From Lacticaseibacillus absianus (GTDB lineage: Bacteria > Bacillota > Bacilli > Lactobacillales > Lactobacillaceae): a DNA stretch of 64,000 bases. The stretch is from positions 1 through 64,000 of the forward strand of contig NZ_JABEKX010000006.1 in the NCBI RefSeq assembly GCF_013407595.1, given 5' to 3'. Shown piece by piece: positions 42,532-51,184 of this stretch. A program made the translations under genes and the position numbers. The notes under the pieces are model-generated. The model was not told where the DNA came from. It did not search any database and worked only from the letters and a program-made list of their open reading frames with translations. Each line of letters opens with the position of its first letter. The stretch's first letter is position 1.

Positions 42532-43691
42532 CTTGGGTTTACCTTCCGTGCTTGCCAGCTGAAGATCGCGATGGCCATGAACAGAACCACCGCCAACCCC
42601 GCGAAGAGGATGTGGTAACTCAGCGCTTCGATCAACAAGGCGCCGATCAGCGGGCCGACCGCACGCCCAGCCGACGCAAACATCTGGACGTAGCCTTGGA
42701 AGCGGCCCTTCTCGGCGTATGCAGTGTGCAGATCCACGTAGGTCGAAACACTCGGCAACGCGAGGATCTCACCCAGCGTCAGCACCCCCATCGCCAGCAT
42801 GAACCACCAGTACTGCTTGGCGAGGATCAGGAGCAAGAAGGCGGCCCCGAACAGTGTGAAGCCCACCCCGAGGCGCAGGCGTAGGTGTGCGGTCAACCAA
42901 TCATCGAAATAGGTCAACACCGGCTGGCCGAGCACGATCAGCACCGCGTTGAAGGTCCACAGGAAGCTGTAGTCGCGCACACTCATGCCCAAGCCTAACA
43001 TGAACGTCGAGATGTTCGACTGCCACTGCTCGTAAGCGATCCACGTGACGAACAAGGTGATGAGGAGCAAGGCGATCGATCGCTGGTACGGGTTAGCCTG
43101 GCGCGCCCCGGCCGCCTGCACCGTCGTTGGGCGCGGCTCGCGTGTTACATTGAAATGCAGCAAGGCCACGATGAAGAAGATGGTAAACAGGGTGAACGCA
43201 AGCGCAAAGATGTACTGGATCCCCAGCGGCAGGACGTAACCCACGATCAGCGTACCGATCACCAGTCCGAGGTTGGACATGAAGTACAAGACGTTGAACA
43301 CATAGCTGGTCCGCCGCGACGTCGCCAGTGTCGCGTAGGAGTTGACCGCCGTGCCCACGATGCCGTTGCCGAAACCCAAGGCGACCAAGAACAGCGGATA
43401 GGCCGGCCAGCCATGCCAGACGATCAAGCACCCGCTGGCGGTGACGGCCAGTGCAATGCCAGCCAGGATCGTGCCGTAAGGCTGCCACTTGTCGAAGAGC
43501 CGACCGCCGACGTAATTGCCCAGCATCATGGCAACGGAGTTGAAGAACAGCACGATCCCTGAGACCGTCAACGACTCCCCGAGGTATTCGTGCATGTAGA
43601 TGGTCGTCAGCGGCCAGATGAAGCTGATCCCTGTATTGGTGATCAGTGACCCTAAGAACAGCCATTTCAACGTCAGCGTTTTGCGCGCCAT
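42528..43691 (-). CDS. MFS transporter, multidrug-efflux type
   Basis: Product of 387 residues with about twelve hydrophobic helices. Between helices 2 and 3 is the MFS motif A variant GNYVGGRLFDKW. The opening LKWLFLGSLITNTGISFIWPLTTIYMHEYLG is typical of MdtH/YttB-like drug:proton antiporters. Substrate unknown. Single gene; terminator probably H1 of the adjacent repeat element. An AT-rich stretch 43692-43890 upstream holds no gene I can support. Confidence 0.88.
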   Translation of the reverse strand: MARKTLTLKWLFLGSLITNTGISFIWPLTTIYMHEYLGESLTVSGIVLFFNSVAMMLGNYVGGRLFDKWQPYGTILAGIALAVTASGCLIVWHGWPAYPLFLVALGFGNGIVGTAVNSYATLATSRRTSYVFNVLYFMSNLGLVIGTLIVGYVLPLGIQYIFALAFTLFTIFFIVALLHFNVTREPRPTTVQAAGARQANPYQRSIALLLITLFVTWIAYEQWQSNISTFMLGLGMSVRDYSFLWTFNAVLIVLGQPVLTYFDDWLTAHLRLRLGVGFTLFGAAFLLLILAKQYWWFMLAMGVLTLGEILALPSVSTYVDLHTAYAEKGRFQGYVQMFASAGRAVGPLIGALLIEALSYHILFAGLAVVLFMAIAIFSWQARKVNPS

Positions 43692-43890
43692 GATGTCCCC
43701 TCCATTTTCTGAAAACTCACGTCTTCCATTCTACCGGTCCCCGGTTTTTTTGCATCATTAATGGGCAAATTCTCATTCTCCGTCAGCAGTGCTTAATATT
43801 TTGCCGCGATTGCCGGCCTGACGGTTTCGGAACCCTTTTCGTTGCGGTAAACTGAAAGTATTCATTGTACGCTACTAGGAGGTAGACGCC

Positions 43891-44733
43891 ATGACCATCC
43901 AGACTAGTCTGAACTACCAAAAACAATTCTTCGACGCCTTCGCACAAGCGTGGCAGGACCGCTCAACGTTCCGCCTGTACAAGGGGATCGATGCGACCGC
44001 GACGAACCTGCGCCTCGCGCTGTCCGAGACGCCAGGCTACATCCTCGCCTATGACAAGGACGCCCAGCGCGAGCTGCACGATCACTTGCAAAAAGACCTG
44101 ATCGCGTTCTTACGCGAACACATCCCCTTTTTCAAGGTCAGCGACGCCGGTGACGTCTTCTTCGGGGACTGGTACCACCGCCGCCAATTCGGGCACATCG
44201 ACGTTTTTGCTCGGGTGATCACCCAGAACACGGACGCGCAGGCCGCGATCTTGCCACAATTGCAGGCGTTTGCGCAGGATCCAGATAACTTCTTGGCCAA
44301 CCAGATCGAGGCGATGCGCAAGCAGACCTACGCCGCGGTCGACGACCTGCACAATCAGATCGAAGCGGCCAGCGTGGACGCAACAGATGAACCCGCGCGC
44401 GCTAACAGCGGCAGTGCCGGCGGGTTCCGCGGGATGTTGAAGAGCTTCATCGACCCAGATGACGAGCAGACGGCCAAGCCGGTCCGCCGCAGTGCGCCGC
44501 AGCCGACTGCCACCAAGCTCAAGGCGCGCTTCGATGCCGCCAAAGAAACCGCCGATGCCGAGTTCGACGCCAACAAGCGCCAGCTCGAAGTCGCTGCAGC
44601 GATCACGCGCTACGAGTACCAAGCCGTGACCGCCACGTACAGCTCCGTCGAGCAGTTTCAAAACGTGCTGGCAAACCTGCAGGCCGACTTCATGAAGGCC
44701 CAAGAAGCAAAGGAGGCCAAAGCTAATGCTTAA
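43891..44733 (+). CDS. Unknown cytoplasmic protein, first gene of a two-gene operon
   Basis: Product of 280 residues from ATG 43891 behind AGGAGG. No signal peptide or membrane helix. Residues 1-160 appear folded (ATATNLRLALSETPGYILAYDKDAQRELHDHLQKDLIAFL, WYHRRQFGHIDVFARV), a Gly/Ser/Pro linker follows (about 170-210), and the C-terminus is helical, coiled-coil-like (KLKARFDAAKETADAEFDANKRQLEVAAAITRYEYQ). Not recognised. Overlaps the next gene by 8 nt, indicating that the two proteins work together. Confidence 0.7.
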   Translation: MTIQTSLNYQKQFFDAFAQAWQDRSTFRLYKGIDATATNLRLALSETPGYILAYDKDAQRELHDHLQKDLIAFLREHIPFFKVSDAGDVFFGDWYHRRQFGHIDVFARVITQNTDAQAAILPQLQAFAQDPDNFLANQIEAMRKQTYAAVDDLHNQIEAASVDATDEPARANSGSAGGFRGMLKSFIDPDDEQTAKPVRRSAPQPTATKLKARFDAAKETADAEFDANKRQLEVAAAITRYEYQAVTATYSSVEQFQNVLANLQADFMKAQEAKEAKANA

Positions 44734-45781
44734 TTACAACGACGCAAAGATCCAAGCCCTGGCCACCGGTGAACTGACCGCCCAAGAGGCGCGCACGCAG
44801 ATCAGTGCCGCCTATGCGAGCGCCCTGGCGACGCTGCGCAACGATCCGCTGTGGGAAGCCAACCTCCCGGCGATGATGACCGTCACCCGGAGCTTCACCG
44901 CCTTGCTGGGCGACAAACTGCTCCAGGCCCTCAAGGCCGATCAGCACATCGACCCGGCGTTTGCCGAGCGCCTGTGGGTCGACCTCACTGTGGCGGACGT
45001 GGATCACAGCACCCTCACCTTCCACCTGGCCAGCGCCGATCATAACCAAGATCTGCTGGCGATCGAGGCACCGCTTGGTCCAGACGCCAAGCTGGTGGCC
45101 AAGAACCTGCCCACACTGCTACAGGTGACCGCTGCGGAACCGGTACTAGATTACACCGATGCGGAAGTCCAAGCCCTGAGCGCAATGATCAAAGTGCTGT
45201 ACACCGCCGACCTCGGCTTCAAGCGGATCGACGAAACGGTCCTTCAGCCAGTCGACGGGTTGACCTTCAAGACCCGTTACGACAACACCCAGGTGCGCAC
45301 CGTCGCCGAGACCGCACGTGAGGCCGGTGACCTCGCACTCACCCTGCCGTTGACCGCGGGCGTCGTACTCAGCTACCGCGTGCGCGATAACAACGGTGAC
45401 GACTGGACCGAGCTGGGCACAGCCGATACTGCTGATCGCACCTTCACGTGGACCTCGGCCACGATCCCCCCTGAACTAGTCGGGCACACCTTGAAGCTCG
45501 AAGCGCAGGTCCGTACCGGCGAGAACTCCCCGGCCCTGGACGAACTGTTCGTCATCGCCTCCAGCAACGCGATCTTGATGCGCCAAAGCGAAACGCTAGG
45601 CCATTACTCGCTTGACCTGCAGAACCAAAAGACCCTGGCTATCGCGATCGATCCAAGCGCCGACACGATCACCCTGCACTACCCAGAGCCGACGACCCAA
45701 GTCCTCGAGCTCAACCACACCTATCCGTTCCTCGGTGACTGGCTCAAGGCGATCTTGCCGATGCGCCGCGCGTTCAACTGA
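44726..45781 (+). CDS. Unknown protein, second gene of a two-gene operon
   Basis: Product of 351 residues from ATG 44726, within the end of the previous gene. N-terminal helical half (MLNYNDAKIQALATGELTAQEARTQISAAYASALATL) and a beta-rich C-terminal half (LTFKTRYDNTQVRTV, GVVLSYRVRDNNGDDWTELGTADTADRTFTWTSATIP) resembling an Ig-like or jelly-roll fold. No secretion signal. No family recognised. Followed by a terminator. Confidence 0.7.
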   Translation: MLNYNDAKIQALATGELTAQEARTQISAAYASALATLRNDPLWEANLPAMMTVTRSFTALLGDKLLQALKADQHIDPAFAERLWVDLTVADVDHSTLTFHLASADHNQDLLAIEAPLGPDAKLVAKNLPTLLQVTAAEPVLDYTDAEVQALSAMIKVLYTADLGFKRIDETVLQPVDGLTFKTRYDNTQVRTVAETAREAGDLALTLPLTAGVVLSYRVRDNNGDDWTELGTADTADRTFTWTSATIPPELVGHTLKLEAQVRTGENSPALDELFVIASSNAILMRQSETLGHYSLDLQNQKTLAIAIDPSADTITLHYPEPTTQVLELNHTYPFLGDWLKAILPMRRAFN

Positions 45782-45792
45782 TCGAGACCCTG

Positions 45793-45823
45793 AAGATGGC
45801 GGCCACTGGCCCCATCTTTTTTT
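45793..45823 (+). terminator. Terminator of the unknown two-gene operon
   Basis: AAGATGG (45793-45799) pairs with CCATCTT (45812-45818), with an inner GGCC/GGCC; T-run follows. Confidence 0.85.
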
Positions 45824-45955
45824 CTCCCGACTGAGACCCGAACGTTCGCCCGGTTGCTCATGTTGAACACCCCACTTTTTTAGGGACAGATGATTGTATT
45901 TTCATCGAAATGCGGTATGATTTGCGTAACTCATCCTAGAGGAGGACAAGACACC

Positions 45956-46780
45956 ATGGCCAATGAATTTCCCCAAGTTTTGACCATCGCCGGCGTTGAT
46001 AGCGACGGTAGTGCAGGCGCGCAAGCCGACCTGCACAGTTTCTTCATGCGCGGCACTTACGGCACACTGATCCTAACGGCTGCCGTGGCCGGTAACTCGT
46101 ACGGCATTCACGATGCGGCGCTACTCCCGTTGACGTTCATTGACCATCAATTCGACGCCCTAGCCGACGACTTACAGATCCGCGCCTGCAAGACCGGGAT
46201 GCTCGCCAATGCCGAGATGATCGACAACGTGGCGGCCAACCTGCAGCGCGTCGACTTCGGCCCACTTGTGCTGGACCCGGTGATCTCCACCAAGCATGGT
46301 AACCTGCTGATGGAGGCCGATGCCTTCGAGACGCTCAAAAAAACGCTGATCCCATTGGCGACAGTCATCACCCCCAACTTCTACGAGGCAGAGCACCTGA
46401 CTGGCATGACGCTGGATTCCGACGCCAAGATCATCGAAGCGGCACATGCGATCCAGGCGATGGGCGCCAAGAACGTGGTGCTCAAAGGCCGCCACGACAG
46501 CGATACCCAGACTGAAGTTCGCGATTACGTACTGCTGGCCAGCGGCAAAGCCTTCTGGCTCACCGGCCCGTATTACCCGACCGAGCGTAAGAACGGGACC
46601 GGCGATTCCCTGAGCGCAGTGATCACCGCCGAGCTGGGTAAGGGCACCGAGATCGAAGACGCGATCCGCATTGCCAAGCGCTTCGTCGATACAGCGATCG
46701 CTAACGAGATCGCCGTCGGCCACAAGTTCGGCCCGATCAATCACTGGGCGAACGCATTGGTCCAACCGCACGACTTATAA
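45956..46780 (+). CDS. pdxK: Pyridoxine/hydroxymethylpyrimidine kinase (ThiD/PdxK type)
   Basis: Product of 274 residues from ATG 45956 behind GAGGAGG; the in-frame upstream extension has no ribosome-binding site. Ribokinase fold: VLTIAGVDSDGSAGAQADL at the N-terminus, LDPVISTKHGNLL, ITPNFYEAEHLTGM and the catalytic KNGTGDSLSAV. Such enzymes phosphorylate pyridoxal/pyridoxine in lactobacilli or HMP in thiamine synthesis; without neighbouring thi genes, the vitamin B6 role is likelier. Monocistronic. Confidence 0.85.
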   Translation: MANEFPQVLTIAGVDSDGSAGAQADLHSFFMRGTYGTLILTAAVAGNSYGIHDAALLPLTFIDHQFDALADDLQIRACKTGMLANAEMIDNVAANLQRVDFGPLVLDPVISTKHGNLLMEADAFETLKKTLIPLATVITPNFYEAEHLTGMTLDSDAKIIEAAHAIQAMGAKNVVLKGRHDSDTQTEVRDYVLLASGKAFWLTGPYYPTERKNGTGDSLSAVITAELGKGTEIEDAIRIAKRFVDTAIANEIAVGHKFGPINHWANALVQPHDL

Positions 46781-46792
46781 CCACAACAAAGA

Positions 46793-46838
46793 CCCCGCTT
46801 CACGGCGCACCGAGCGTCAGGAAGCCGGGCCTTTTTTT
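46793..46838 (+). terminator. Terminator of the pdxK-like gene
   Basis: CCCCGCTTC pairs imperfectly with GAAGCCGGG around a long loop, followed by TTTTTTT. Confidence 0.6.
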
Positions 46839-46850
46839 GATGGTCTCGCG

Positions 46851-47381
46851 TCACGCCTGGGTGCGGTCACGCCAGGCGCCAAGCGCCTCCGAAACACCCA
46901 TCACGATCAGGAGCGCCCCAACGACTTGGAGCATCACTAACACCGTGCGGAACGGATTGAAGAGTAGGAACAGGCCCGCGGCGGCGACTAGCCCACCGTA
47001 GAGGATCGCTGGAAGTGGCGAGACGTTGATGTATTGGCGATCACCGCGAGCGGTTCGGATCCGGTTGATCCCGTAGACCAGTAGTAAGAACCCGAACAAG
47101 ACAGGTAGCAGGCTCATCGCCCCACGCAACAGTGCGCCCACGAGGGCCGCTGCGATAACCAACCCCACCCCACGCCAGAGCGCCAAATTAGGTTGGGTGC
47201 CGCGGTCTTGCCAGGCCTGCAAGAGCGCCGGCACCGCCATGGCGAGCAGTGCGACCATCAGGACGTACTTGACGACCGAATACACGCTGTACGGCGCGAT
47301 CAGGAACCACACGCCGGCTGCGCCAAGCGCAAGGGCCCGCAACCACGCGATCTGATGAAGTTTCGTTAAGAATCGTTGCAT
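46851..47381 (-). CDS. HdeD/DUF308-like membrane protein (second paralogue)
   Basis: Product of 176 residues with six hydrophobic helices in the DUF308 arrangement (LRALALGAAGVWFLIAP, VLMVALLAMAVPALLQAW, GVGLVIAAALVGALLRG, LLPVLFGFLLLVYGINRI and so on). More Trp/Arg-rich loops than the 13836 paralogue. Function unknown. Monocistronic; start ATG 47381 with GGCGGAA ahead is only a moderate ribosome-binding site. Confidence 0.78.
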   Translation of the reverse strand: MQRFLTKLHQIAWLRALALGAAGVWFLIAPYSVYSVVKYVLMVALLAMAVPALLQAWQDRGTQPNLALWRGVGLVIAAALVGALLRGAMSLLPVLFGFLLLVYGINRIRTARGDRQYINVSPLPAILYGGLVAAAGLFLLFNPFRTVLVMLQVVGALLIVMGVSEALGAWRDRTQA

Positions 47382-47448
47382 CGAACATTCCGCCTTTCTA
47401 TGGCTTCAAGATACCATAGATGTGCCCGCGTGGCATCCGTCGCAGGGC

Positions 47449-47625
47449 CTACCACTGCTGGTGGTCCCACGCCCGGCCGTCAAGCTCCCCTTCCGCCTGC
47501 TCGATACGCCGCGCCTGCTGGCGGATATGGTCCTGTAGGCTGGCCCACATGGCCCGCTCAGCGTAGTCTGTTGCGGCTTGTTCAAGGGCCGCCGCCTGTT
47601 CGAGCAACCACTCAGTCGTTGCCAT
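47449..47625 (-). CDS. Small helical protein of 58 aa coupled to the oxidoreductase
   Basis: ORF beginning MATTEWLLEQAAALEQAATDYAERAMW, Ala/Gln/Glu-rich and likely all-helical, ending AWDHQQW. It overlaps the 3' end of the NAD(P)H oxidoreductase gene by 14 nt, with AAAGGGGGT ahead of the ATG. Third gene of the mutY-oxidoreductase transcript. No family recognised. Confidence 0.6.
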   Translation of the reverse strand: MATTEWLLEQAAALEQAATDYAERAMWASLQDHIRQQARRIEQAEGELDGRAWDHQQW

Positions 47626-48262
47626 CACGGTGACCCCCTTTCATCTCATGTAGCTCATCTTGAAGCGACTGCCACTGTTCCTGGCGTACCGCGAGAGTCT
47701 CGGCCAGAAGCGCCGCTTCCGGATAGGCCGCCAAGCGCGCCTGCCACCACTCGGCCTGAGCGGCGAAACGCTGCGGGTCCGCCAGCTGCAGGTACTGCTG
47801 ATACCGGACGAGCAGTCGCTGGCGCCAGCCCTCCGTCTGATAGGCAAACTGAGGGACTGTCAGCGTCGGGAGCAGGTGCAGCCTGACCTTGCGGGCCAAC
47901 GCCGCGTATGGGCTGAGCAGCGTGCTCAGGCTGATCCCTTCTCGACCGCCAGCCTGGTAAGCGGCCTCCGGTTGACCGAAGCTGACCACCAGCCCCAGAC
48001 TTTTGCCCGCCAGTGCTGGGGTCAGCTCGTCCGTCCACACCGTGTCCAGCCACTGCTTCAGGCTGGCCGGTGCTTGGTACCAGTACAGGGGGAACTGCAA
48101 CACAATGCGATCAGCAGCCCGCAACAGTGCCGCTTCTTCGGTCACCACCGACGTCACGGGGTGCCAGGTCACGTTAGGCAACCCCGCGGCACTGGCCTGG
48201 AGGAACGCTTGTGTCTGCGATGTTTCCAGCGTTGGGTGACTCACGACCACCAGCGTCTTCAT
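47612..48262 (-). CDS. NAD(P)H-dependent oxidoreductase, flavodoxin fold (KefF/MdaB-like)
   Basis: Product of 216 residues. TLVVVSHPTLETSQTQAFL opens the flavodoxin-like fold, and the family motif RIVLQFPLYWYQAPASLKQWLDTVW is clear, with VSFGQPEAAYQAGG further on. FMN-dependent quinone/azo-type reductase by family. Its start abuts the mutY stop (48262/48263), so co-transcription is likely. Confidence 0.9.
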   Translation of the reverse strand: MKTLVVVSHPTLETSQTQAFLQASAAGLPNVTWHPVTSVVTEEAALLRAADRIVLQFPLYWYQAPASLKQWLDTVWTDELTPALAGKSLGLVVSFGQPEAAYQAGGREGISLSTLLSPYAALARKVRLHLLPTLTVPQFAYQTEGWRQRLLVRYQQYLQLADPQRFAAQAEWWQARLAAYPEAALLAETLAVRQEQWQSLQDELHEMKGGHRDGND

Positions 48263-49354
48263 CTACGCTTCCCCCAATCCCATCGCCGCCAGCAACTTTT
48301 TTTGGACCGTCGGTAGCGCCAGCGTGTCCACCTCAGTCGCCGGGACCCAGCGACCAGGTAGGTAATCGAGCGCAAACGCCTCAGTCTCCGCAGTCACGAT
48401 CGTCATCTGCCACTGTTGGTGGGTGAACGTGTGGCGGACAGGCTTGAACCCACCGTCCGCCAGGTGCAACGCCACCCCGCTGCTGGCCTCGAACTGCGCG
48501 GCCGCCGCCTGTAACTGGTGGTCAAGCATCGGGATGTCCGGCGGGCACTCGAATAGCGGAAACATCCACAGGGTCGCCAGCATCCCGGTGCTCGGTCGCT
48601 GCACAAAGAGATACCCCGCCGGACTGTGCACCGCCAGCGCAAGGTACGGGACCGGACGCGGACGCGGCTTCTTGGTCTTGACGGGGAAGTCCAGCACCCG
48701 CCCAGTGCGCAGGCTCTCATCGAAGGCCGCGACCGGCGAATGCGCGGGGTCGGGGTCCTTCGCGCGCATATAACTAGCGCCTAGGTCCATGATTGCCTGG
48801 TTAAAATCCCCAGGGCGCGCCGGGTCGATCACCTGCCGGATCACCCGATCAAACACTGCGCGGGTCTTAGGCTGGGCGATGTCGTCCGGAATGCAGAACA
48901 GTCGGGCGAAGACGCGAAAAGCGTTCCCGTCGATCGCTGGCTCCACCTGGCCGAAGGCGATACTTGCGATCGCCCCCGCGGTGTACGGGCCGATCCCGCT
49001 GAGCTCACGCAGTGCGGCCGCGGTCTGCGGCCACTGACCGCCGTGATCCGCGACAAGCTGCTTGGCCGCGCGCTGCAGATTCCGGGCACGCGAATAGTAG
49101 CCGAGCCCCTCCCACGCTTTGAGCACCGCCGACTCCGGGGCCGCCGCCAGCGCTGCCACCGTCGGAAACAACGTGAGGAAGCGCTCGTAGTACGGGATCA
49201 CGGTCGCCACCTGCGTCTGCTGCAGCATCGTCTCGCTGATCAAGATGTGGTACGGGTCCTGGTCGCGCCGCCACGGCAAATCGCGCTTCTCCGCATCGTA
49301 CCAGTCCAGTAGGGCTTTACGAAACGCACGGATCTTATCTTGTGACCAATTCAA
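48263..49354 (-). CDS. mutY: A/G-specific adenine glycosylase MutY, cluster-less type
   Basis: Product of 363 residues. HhH-GPD core: catalytic Glu in ISETMLQQTQVATV, helix-hairpin-helix LSGIGPYTAGAIASIAFG, catalytic Asp in PAIDGNAFRVFAR. After QAIMDLGASYM the four cysteines of the usual [4Fe-4S] loop are absent (the segment reads RAKDPDPAHSPVAAFDESL). The C-terminal NUDIX-like 8-oxoG-recognition domain is present. Removes A opposite 8-oxoguanine. Cluster-less MutYs are known in lactic acid bacteria. Confidence 0.95.
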   Translation of the reverse strand: MNWSQDKIRAFRKALLDWYDAEKRDLPWRRDQDPYHILISETMLQQTQVATVIPYYERFLTLFPTVAALAAAPESAVLKAWEGLGYYSRARNLQRAAKQLVADHGGQWPQTAAALRELSGIGPYTAGAIASIAFGQVEPAIDGNAFRVFARLFCIPDDIAQPKTRAVFDRVIRQVIDPARPGDFNQAIMDLGASYMRAKDPDPAHSPVAAFDESLRTGRVLDFPVKTKKPRPRPVPYLALAVHSPAGYLFVQRPSTGMLATLWMFPLFECPPDIPMLDHQLQAAAAQFEASSGVALHLADGGFKPVRHTFTHQQWQMTIVTAETEAFALDYLPGRWVPATEVDTLALPTVQKKLLAAMGLGEA

Positions 49355-49449
49355 TCGTCATCCCTCCAATTCTTCCATTATACCGATTCGCCCGCGCCGA
49401 CACCACCGCCGACGTGGGCCAGCAAGCCGCCGCGCTTCGCGTGGGATGC

Positions 49450-49661
49450 AAAAACGCCGCGGCTCCCCAGTCGTGGCGTGATCGTGGCTTATTCCCATCT
49501 ATTCGGAGGCGACAGGGACCTCACCCAAGCATACCTGTACCCAACGACCAGCGGCGTTGGCGCTGGTGTCCGATCATGTCAGGTCCGGCCTTCGCCGGGT
49601 GGCATACCAGTCAGGCGACGAACGAGTCACGCCCGCGTCTGACTAGTGCTTTTGACACCGC
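49450..49661 (-). ncRNA. Probable structured RNA or leader upstream of mutY
   Basis: A promoter (49668-49696) directs leftward transcription into about 210 nt ending in a terminator-like hairpin with T-run (49446-49478). No ORF with a ribosome-binding site is seen. Visible helices on the minus strand include ACTAGTCAG/CTGACTGGT (9 bp), ACCAGCG/CGCTGGT, GGACCT/AGGTCC and CCGGC/GCCGG. An upstream GGCGTGA can pair with TCACGCC at the terminator's 5' side, so a switch is possible. A small RNA such as a 6S-like RNA, or an attenuating leader of mutY, are the alternatives. Confidence 0.5.
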
Positions 49662-49667
49662 TATTTG

Positions 49668-49713
49668 ACCATACCACGCAACCCGACGCGTGTAAACCGC
49701 GATTGGCCAATCG
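49668..49713 (-). promoter_or_regulatory. Promoter of the structured RNA, with upstream palindrome
   Basis: On the minus strand -35 TTTACA (49691-49696), 17-bp spacer, -10 TATGGT (49668-49673). A perfect palindrome CGATTGGCCAATCG (49700-49713) lies just upstream of the -35. Confidence 0.6.
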
Positions 49714-49836
49714 AGTGGGGTTGGCCAAAAAGCGGGGTATAACGAGGTTGTCATTTCTCACTTAGCGGTCATATAGCTTATTTCCTGGGACTCTATCGCA
49801 AAGATGCCCTTGTTTTGATGTTCCACCAGTACTTCA

Positions 49837-50640
49837 CTATTGTTGATTCAAAAAAATCCGATCGCTATCGCCTTGGCCAAAAAATTTAAAAGTAACCGAA
49901 TCTCCGGCTTTAAAGGTTATCGTTTCTGGTTCGTCTACATTCAATCCATATCCATTTGCTGTGTCACCATTGATGCTGACAAATCCATATGCATAGTCCG
50001 GATCAGAGCCATGTAGAAGGCCCGGCATCCACTTCACCGAGTAAGTGCCCGGCTTAATTCCGGAATCGTCGGTGGCAATTTCAACCACAACAACCTCTCC
50101 GTCATGCCCAATGAGTGTATTGCTACCAGTCAAGAAAATTTCGTTTTTCTCACGTCTTGAAGTCAGCGCGTACGCCAGCTTTGCAGTGGATGAACTACTT
50201 GTTTTAGCTGTAGACATCGCTGAGCTTGAGGACGAGTTATCACTCGAAGACGTTGATGGAGTTTTTTTGGTTGAAGAACTGCGCCCACTACTTGACTCGC
50301 TTTTCTTGCTAAATGTGTGATAGGTCACCTTGACCTTTGCGTCCTTAGAAAACCTATCACCCTTTTCTAGATCAGTCTCTCCGTTAATCGAGATTGTCTC
50401 TACATCGCCATCCTTGTGAAGTAACCCGGCGATAAGATCGGGATTCTTTATTGTTTTGACGTTCTTAAATCCAGCGTCCTTAAGCTGGGCAACAACCGTC
50501 CTGTAGTTACTCCCTTCCATCTCTGAGGAGTCTGTGGGCATGGATAACGGTTTGTTTTTGTCACTGCTACACCCAGCTACCAGGAGTACAAAGGCCATCG
50601 CCAACACCGCAAGCAACAACCTACCCTTTTTGTTCACCAT
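49837..50640 (-). CDS. Surface lipoprotein with PASTA-like domain
   Basis: Product of 267 residues from ATG 50640 (GGAGG eight bases ahead). Signal peptide with lipobox LLVAGC. A PASTA-like segment (YRTVVAQLKDAGFKNVKTI...SKDAKVKVTYHTF, about residues 45-110), a Ser/Lys/Thr linker of about 40 residues and a beta-rich C-terminal domain (GEVVVVEIATDDSGIKPGTYSVKW). Clearly more AT-rich than its neighbours, suggesting acquisition; similar lipoproteins occur on lactobacillus mobile elements. Role unknown. Confidence 0.75.
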   Translation of the reverse strand: MVNKKGRLLLAVLAMAFVLLVAGCSSDKNKPLSMPTDSSEMEGSNYRTVVAQLKDAGFKNVKTIKNPDLIAGLLHKDGDVETISINGETDLEKGDRFSKDAKVKVTYHTFSKKSESSSGRSSSTKKTPSTSSSDNSSSSSAMSTAKTSSSSTAKLAYALTSRREKNEIFLTGSNTLIGHDGEVVVVEIATDDSGIKPGTYSVKWMPGLLHGSDPDYAYGFVSINGDTANGYGLNVDEPETITFKAGDSVTFKFFGQGDSDRIFLNQQ

Positions 50641-50830
50641 TACGCTATCCTCCAACGCCTAGTTTCTGAATTTCACCATGTTCATCAATCACAAGCGCAT
50701 ATTTTCCAGATGCGCTGATACCTCTACCTTCGAACGACTAATTTATTCATCAACTAGCGATACTTTTTATTTACAATTATCGAGACTATTGTCGCACATA
50801 TTATAGCAAACGCATACCATTTTTATTGCA

Positions 50831-50873
50831 AAAAAATCCTACCACAACCATTATCTGGCCTAGTAGGATTTTT
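50831..50873. terminator. Bidirectional terminator upstream of the lipoprotein gene
   Basis: AAAAAATCCTAC pairs with GTAGGATTTTT around a 20-nt loop; ends the transcript of the 47-aa gene. The rest of 50641-50830 is AT-rich without a supportable gene. Confidence 0.7.
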
Positions 50874-50946
50874 CATCAGAATGCTATATCTCGCTTCTGC
50901 AATACAACTGGCGGAATTCTGCCAGAACAGACAACCAAAGCTCCGA

Positions 50947-51090
50947 TCAGCGCTCACTTTCGAGCTTCTCGGCGTCCTTGTCGATTGTGGCAAACCCTGA
51001 CTCAGTCTTCTTAACTGGGTGCTCAGCGCGCTTCTTTTCCACTTCTTGGATCAGCGCCTTGCGTTCTTGCTTACTGAGTTTTCCTGCCAT
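50947..51090 (-). CDS. Small charged protein, 47 aa, unknown
   Basis: ORF beginning MAGKLSKQERKALIQEVEKK, almost entirely charged or polar and probably helical, ending DKDAEKLESER. GAGG stands 8 nt ahead of the ATG and a terminator follows. Not recognised. Confidence 0.6.
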   Translation of the reverse strand: MAGKLSKQERKALIQEVEKKRAEHPVKKTESGFATIDKDAEKLESER

Positions 51091-51184
51091 GATTCTCGCC
51101 TCTTCTTCACTGAATTAGAGTTGAGGGCAATGACTACTCTCGCGACACCTCTGTTATACCACTTTCCGGCGTGAATGGTAAGGG

